A DNA stretch of 55,327 nucleotides, taken from an uncultured Adlercreutzia sp. (lineage in GTDB: Bacteria > Actinomycetota > Coriobacteriia > Coriobacteriales > Eggerthellaceae). The stretch covers positions 1-55,327 of the forward strand of contig CAJUFS010000011.1 of NCBI GenBank assembly GCA_910585575.1. The letters are read 5' to 3'. The translations under genes were made by a program, and so were the position numbers. The notes beneath the pieces were generated by a model, which saw nothing but the letters and a program-made list of their open reading frames with translations, searched no databases and was not told the origin of the DNA. Below are positions 52,571-55,327 of the stretch, in pieces (positions within the stretch are counted from its first letter, which is position 1; each line of letters opens with the position of its first letter).

Positions 52571-52846
52571 GGAGCAGTTCTCCTTCGTAACGCGCCCCGG
52601 GCGCCTGGCGGGCGGCCACCGCGGGCAGCTTGCATTCACCGCCCCATTGTACTCCCAACCCTGACCAGCAGGCCTAACGTAAGAGCCGAGCGGCGCCACC
52701 CCCTGCAGCGACGGCCGGCGGTGCCCCCTGTAGCAACTGGCGGTACCGCTCTGCCACGGATGGCGCCGCTCCGCCCGGGGTGCCCCACGCGGCGCCCCGC
52801 CCTGTGCACATCCCGCACCCCACCCTACGTCCCAAAACCCTCTCCC

Positions 52847-52950
52847 CTCCTTTCCCTCCTTTCCCTCCTTTCCCTCCTTTCCCTCCTTTCCCTCCTTTCC
52901 CTCGTTTCCTCCTTTCCCTCTTTCCCTCCTTTCCCTCTTTCCCCTTCTCT
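52847..52950. repeat. 9-bp pyrimidine tandem repeat (CCTTTCCCT units)
   Basis: About ten CCTTTCCCT-like units, increasingly degenerate to the right, form a near-pure polypyrimidine tract of about 100 nt upstream of serC. Such tracts can form triplex or slip. The surrounding 750-nt gap (52571-53321) has no credible gene. Confidence 0.9.
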
Positions 52951-53008
52951 CAACTCCTTACCCTCCCATGCTGCCAGCTAAACAGCCACAGACACCCCAT
53001 CTTGGTCA

Positions 53009-53083
53009 AAACCCCCGCGAGGCGGGGGTTTGGTTCGAAAAAGGTCAATTAAGGTCGAAAATCGTTCGAGGCGGGGGTTTGGT
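53009..53083. repeat. GC-rich hairpin and duplicated GAGGCGGGGGTTTGGTT
   Basis: AAACCCCCGC-GAG-GCGGGGGTTT (53018-53033 region) is a terminator-like hairpin; its right part GAGGCGGGGGTTTGGTT recurs about 48 nt later. Further along, CTGACCTGCGCTTTTTGC (53151-53168) echoes the family B core, followed by AT-rich DNA up to the glutaredoxin gene. Confidence 0.5.
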
Positions 53084-53321
53084 TAGCAGTCGCGATGGAA
53101 GCTGCGCCTTCATTGGCCACATTCGCGAATTAAACGCTCTAGCAAAAAAACTGACCTGCGCTTTTTGCGCTCGAGAACCCTCAGTACACTGATAAGCGTC
53201 TGCAAAAGCACCGCCTCAAAGCATTTTTGACCTTAAACGCCGTATTTCAAACAAAAGCCCCGCCGTGAGCCAAAAATGACCAGCCTCGGGCGGCCGTTAC
53301 ACCTTCACGAAAGGAGCCGCA

Positions 53322-53576
53322 ATGTACTTCGACAATATGGTTCTGTACTACAAGCCCACCTGCCCCTACTGCCACAAAGTGCTGGCCTACATGGAGCAGG
53401 AGGACATCGCCATGCCCATGCGCAACACCCTGGAGCCCGGCGTGAAAGACGACCTCATTCGCATTGCCGGCAAAGGCCAGGTGCCCTGCCTGGTGGTAGA
53501 CGGTGTGCCTATGTTCGAATCCGACGACATCATCCGCTTCCTGGCCGACCTCATCCTCGAGCGCGAAGAAGGGTAG
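53322..53576 (+). CDS. Small glutaredoxin-like thioredoxin-fold protein
   Basis: An 84-residue protein of the glutaredoxin/NrdH size class. VLYYKPTCPYCHKVLAYM places the CPYC redox motif at residues 14-17, and KGQVPCLVVDGVPMFESDDI holds the cis-Pro and GSH-site region. The start has AAAGGAG seven nt upstream; Met6 is a possible alternative. It is a monocistronic gene near the second membrane LuxR regulator. The electron donor cannot be read. Confidence 0.88.
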   Translation: MYFDNMVLYYKPTCPYCHKVLAYMEQEDIAMPMRNTLEPGVKDDLIRIAGKGQVPCLVVDGVPMFESDDIIRFLADLILEREEG

Positions 53577-53668
53577 AGCAACCCATCAAGCCATAAAAGT
53601 ACCTGCACCACCGAACACTCGTCACCGAAGTCGCCTCCTTGCTCTAAGCCCGCGACCACCGAGAACCG

Positions 53669-55120
53669 CTAACCACGAGGAGGCTCGCCCACAAGACGCC
53701 GAAGCTCGTCGCGACTATGCACATTGAACTTCTGATAGATCCTCCGCGTGTGCGATTTAAGCGTTCCGTTGGCTATGCAAAGCTCATGCTCAATGGATGC
53801 CGGACTCTTGCCCAACGCAAGCAACTGAAACACCTCGCTCTCACGCGGACTAAGACGATATGCATCCGCCATGGATGCGCAATGCGCCAAAAAGCGACCG
53901 CGCTCATCAGCCTCCGCAGAAAGACCGCCGACGCCAAAGAACGTCAATCCCCAGCGTCGCTCCCCAAACAAGGTGCAGGCACTAACCAATAGAACCACAA
54001 CCACCAGCGCTACACGAAGCGCAGACTCGTCAACGAAACCAACCAGCGCGCCGTCCTCCATAGCCAACGCGCATCGGTGGCCCGCGATCATGAAAATAGC
54101 CATCAGCTCTTCCACACCACAAAGCACAAGGACGGAAATGCCATAACGATGGGATAAATCGCAAAGAAGAATAGTGAGCAGGAGAAACATCAAGCTGTAG
54201 CCCAAGGCAACCAAAAACATCGAGAAGGTTCCAGGAGAGCCCATCGAAAGAAACGTAGCAAGCAGCCCGCACGCTACGAAAAGGAAGGGCGTGCGAAACA
54301 TCTGGGCGAAGTCAAATCGATGAGAAAGGAAGAACGTAGTCAGAAACACCAGGACGGCGGCCGCGGAGGCCCCCAAAAGGAAGGCAGCCCCCTCATCTGC
54401 TGGCGCCATCGCCTCGTTGAAGCCCAAAACAAACTCGTAGACCCCGAGAACCAGAACGAGACGCCAAGGAAACTTCAACGTACCCCAATCGCTCGGCGGC
54501 CTCTCGTCGTTAGGAATAGAGCGATATGAAGCTATCAGGCACCCAAGCGACAGAAGGGGAAGCGCCCCCACCCCCAACACACGCCGAAAACCCTCCAAAT
54601 CTTGCAGCACCCATCCAAGTGCATCTCCGAAGAGAAATGCACCGCTGACGTACAGAACAATGCGCAGCGTATTAAGGCAGCTTTCTAATTCAGCCCACAG
54701 CAAAATGGAAACGGCGCCCCCCGCAGCCCCTAGAACAACAAAGAGAGCGGCAACGTTCGGCGAGAGAGCGGCCCCCCATCCTTGCCCCAGAGCCGATATC
54801 ACCATAGCCATAGTCGCAGCCCCTACAAGAGGGCGATGTGACCAAAGAGGCGCGAGTTTACGAGCAAAAACTATGCCCAGAAAAAAGAGGGCGATCATAG
54901 TTGCGCTCAGAATATCCTGGCCAAGCCAGACATCAACCCCAAACGCCTCAGCGGAAAACGCCAGCGTGGCACCATTAAAAGCACGCACGAAAGCAAACCC
55001 GAACAATGGCATAAAGAGATGACCCAGCTCTTTTGCCCGTCTCTGACGAAAGAGCTGAAACCCCCCGCGCTCGCATTGATTGCCGGAGCCGTCTTCCTGT
55101 TGTTTGCTACGTGGTGTCAT
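53669..55120 (-). CDS. Membrane-spanning LuxR-family transcriptional regulator
   Basis: A 483-residue regulator with about 12 hydrophobic helices in residues 35-400 and a C-terminal LuxR HTH of 61 residues (LSPRESEVFQLLALGKSPAS, IEHELCIANGTLKSHTRRIY). It resembles the regulator at 43547 in plan but not closely in its membrane part. The start is uncertain: MTPRSKQQ at 55120 has no clear ribosome-binding site, and an earlier in-frame start exists at 55186. No divergent catabolic gene is visible inside the window, so its target may lie to the right. Composition is slightly less GC-rich than its neighbours. Confidence 0.83.
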   Translation of the reverse strand: MTPRSKQQEDGSGNQCERGGFQLFRQRRAKELGHLFMPLFGFAFVRAFNGATLAFSAEAFGVDVWLGQDILSATMIALFFLGIVFARKLAPLWSHRPLVGAATMAMVISALGQGWGAALSPNVAALFVVLGAAGGAVSILLWAELESCLNTLRIVLYVSGAFLFGDALGWVLQDLEGFRRVLGVGALPLLSLGCLIASYRSIPNDERPPSDWGTLKFPWRLVLVLGVYEFVLGFNEAMAPADEGAAFLLGASAAAVLVFLTTFFLSHRFDFAQMFRTPFLFVACGLLATFLSMGSPGTFSMFLVALGYSLMFLLLTILLCDLSHRYGISVLVLCGVEELMAIFMIAGHRCALAMEDGALVGFVDESALRVALVVVVLLVSACTLFGERRWGLTFFGVGGLSAEADERGRFLAHCASMADAYRLSPRESEVFQLLALGKSPASIEHELCIANGTLKSHTRRIYQKFNVHSRDELRRLVGEPPRG

Positions 55121-55211
55121 GATCGGGATTGTAGCGCAGATGCGCTCCCTATGCGTGGAGCAAACCCCGGGAATTACCGACAGCAAATTCTGTTTCTCCT
55201 TGTCAGACCAC

Positions 55212-55308
55212 GGTTACAAAATGCGGGTTACAAAGATCATCCCCTGATTTCTCTCGGTGAGATGGCAGCTGAGCTCATTTTTTCTAGGCTTGTCAACGTC
55301 AATTGACG
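55212..55308. promoter_or_regulatory. Direct repeats and palindrome upstream of the second LuxR gene
   Basis: GGTTACAAA occurs at 55212-55220 and 55226-55234, 14 bp apart, and a perfect CGTCAATTGACG palindrome lies at 55297-55308. These are candidate regulator sites for the gene at 53669 or a gene to the right; function is unknown. Confidence 0.3.
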
Positions 55309-55327
55309 CCAGCCCCTCCCCGCTTCG

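Noticed and set aside
1-55327. tRNA, rRNA or insertion sequence genes
   Set aside because: I saw no tRNA-like cloverleaf, rRNA segment or transposase reading frame; this was by inspection only, and a covariance scan could still find a small RNA.

Overview
This is a high-GC bacterial chromosome segment, most likely from an anaerobic gut actinobacterium of the Coriobacteriia, Eggerthellaceae-like (Eggerthella, Gordonibacter, Adlercreutzia and relatives). This is inferred from the gene families, not from a marker gene. The clues are two LuxR-type regulators with a polytopic membrane N-terminus, many acyl-CoA dehydrogenases, a membrane Etf:quinone oxidoreductase, FixABCX, MFS carriers beside catabolic genes, and no rRNA or tRNA to decide the matter. 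There are 42 protein genes, with nusA cut by the left edge.

Layout. 0-1.2 kb: nusA and rimP. 1.4-14.3 kb: a first acyl-CoA module with a LysR regulator, an MFS carrier, an acyl-CoA dehydrogenase, a FldA/HadA-like CoA transferase, an iron-sulfur flavoprotein, an enoyl-CoA hydratase-like protein, two tandem paralogous CoA ligases and a second dehydrogenase. 14.4-20.1 kb: etfB-etfA, a DUF224-type Etf:menaquinone oxidoreductase, a NUDIX hydrolase and an MBL-fold hydrolase, which form one minus-strand operon that can end with the second dehydrogenase. 20.4-28.0 kb: coaD, a protein resembling the MetH-reactivation domain, a dehydrogenase plus an old-yellow-enzyme-type reductase, a TetR regulator and a fourth dehydrogenase. 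28.6-45.0 kb: a carnitine-reduction locus with fixXCBA divergent from caiD, then a seven-gene minus-strand operon (MFS, alpha/beta hydrolase, caiA, caiB, caiC, MaoC-like, MFS) divergent from a membrane LuxR regulator. 45.7-55.1 kb: a FadD-like ligase with an XRE-cupin regulator, leuA, serA, serC, a small glutaredoxin and a second membrane LuxR regulator.

How the genes fit together. CaiC or CaiB would attach CoA to carnitine or crotonobetaine, CaiD would interconvert L-carnitinyl-CoA and crotonobetainyl-CoA, and CaiA would reduce the latter with electrons from FixABCX. No caiT or caiE is present; two MFS carriers occupy the locus instead. The other modules look like CoA-activated enoate reduction or oxidation coupled through EtfAB to menaquinone; their substrates cannot be read from the sequence.

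The intergenic DNA is unusually structured. I see (i) a 233-bp element in two copies with compensatory base changes, (ii) a family of about 135-140-bp imperfect palindromes in three copies, (iii) a 110-bp palindromic element in two copies, (iv) two pyrimidine-rich tandem repeats, (v) a 22-bp interrupted palindrome, GGACAT-N10-ATGTCC, recurring upstream of the acyl-CoA modules, and (vi) a 20-bp motif shared by the two divergent promoters of the carnitine locus. These are the most novel-looking signals in the window.
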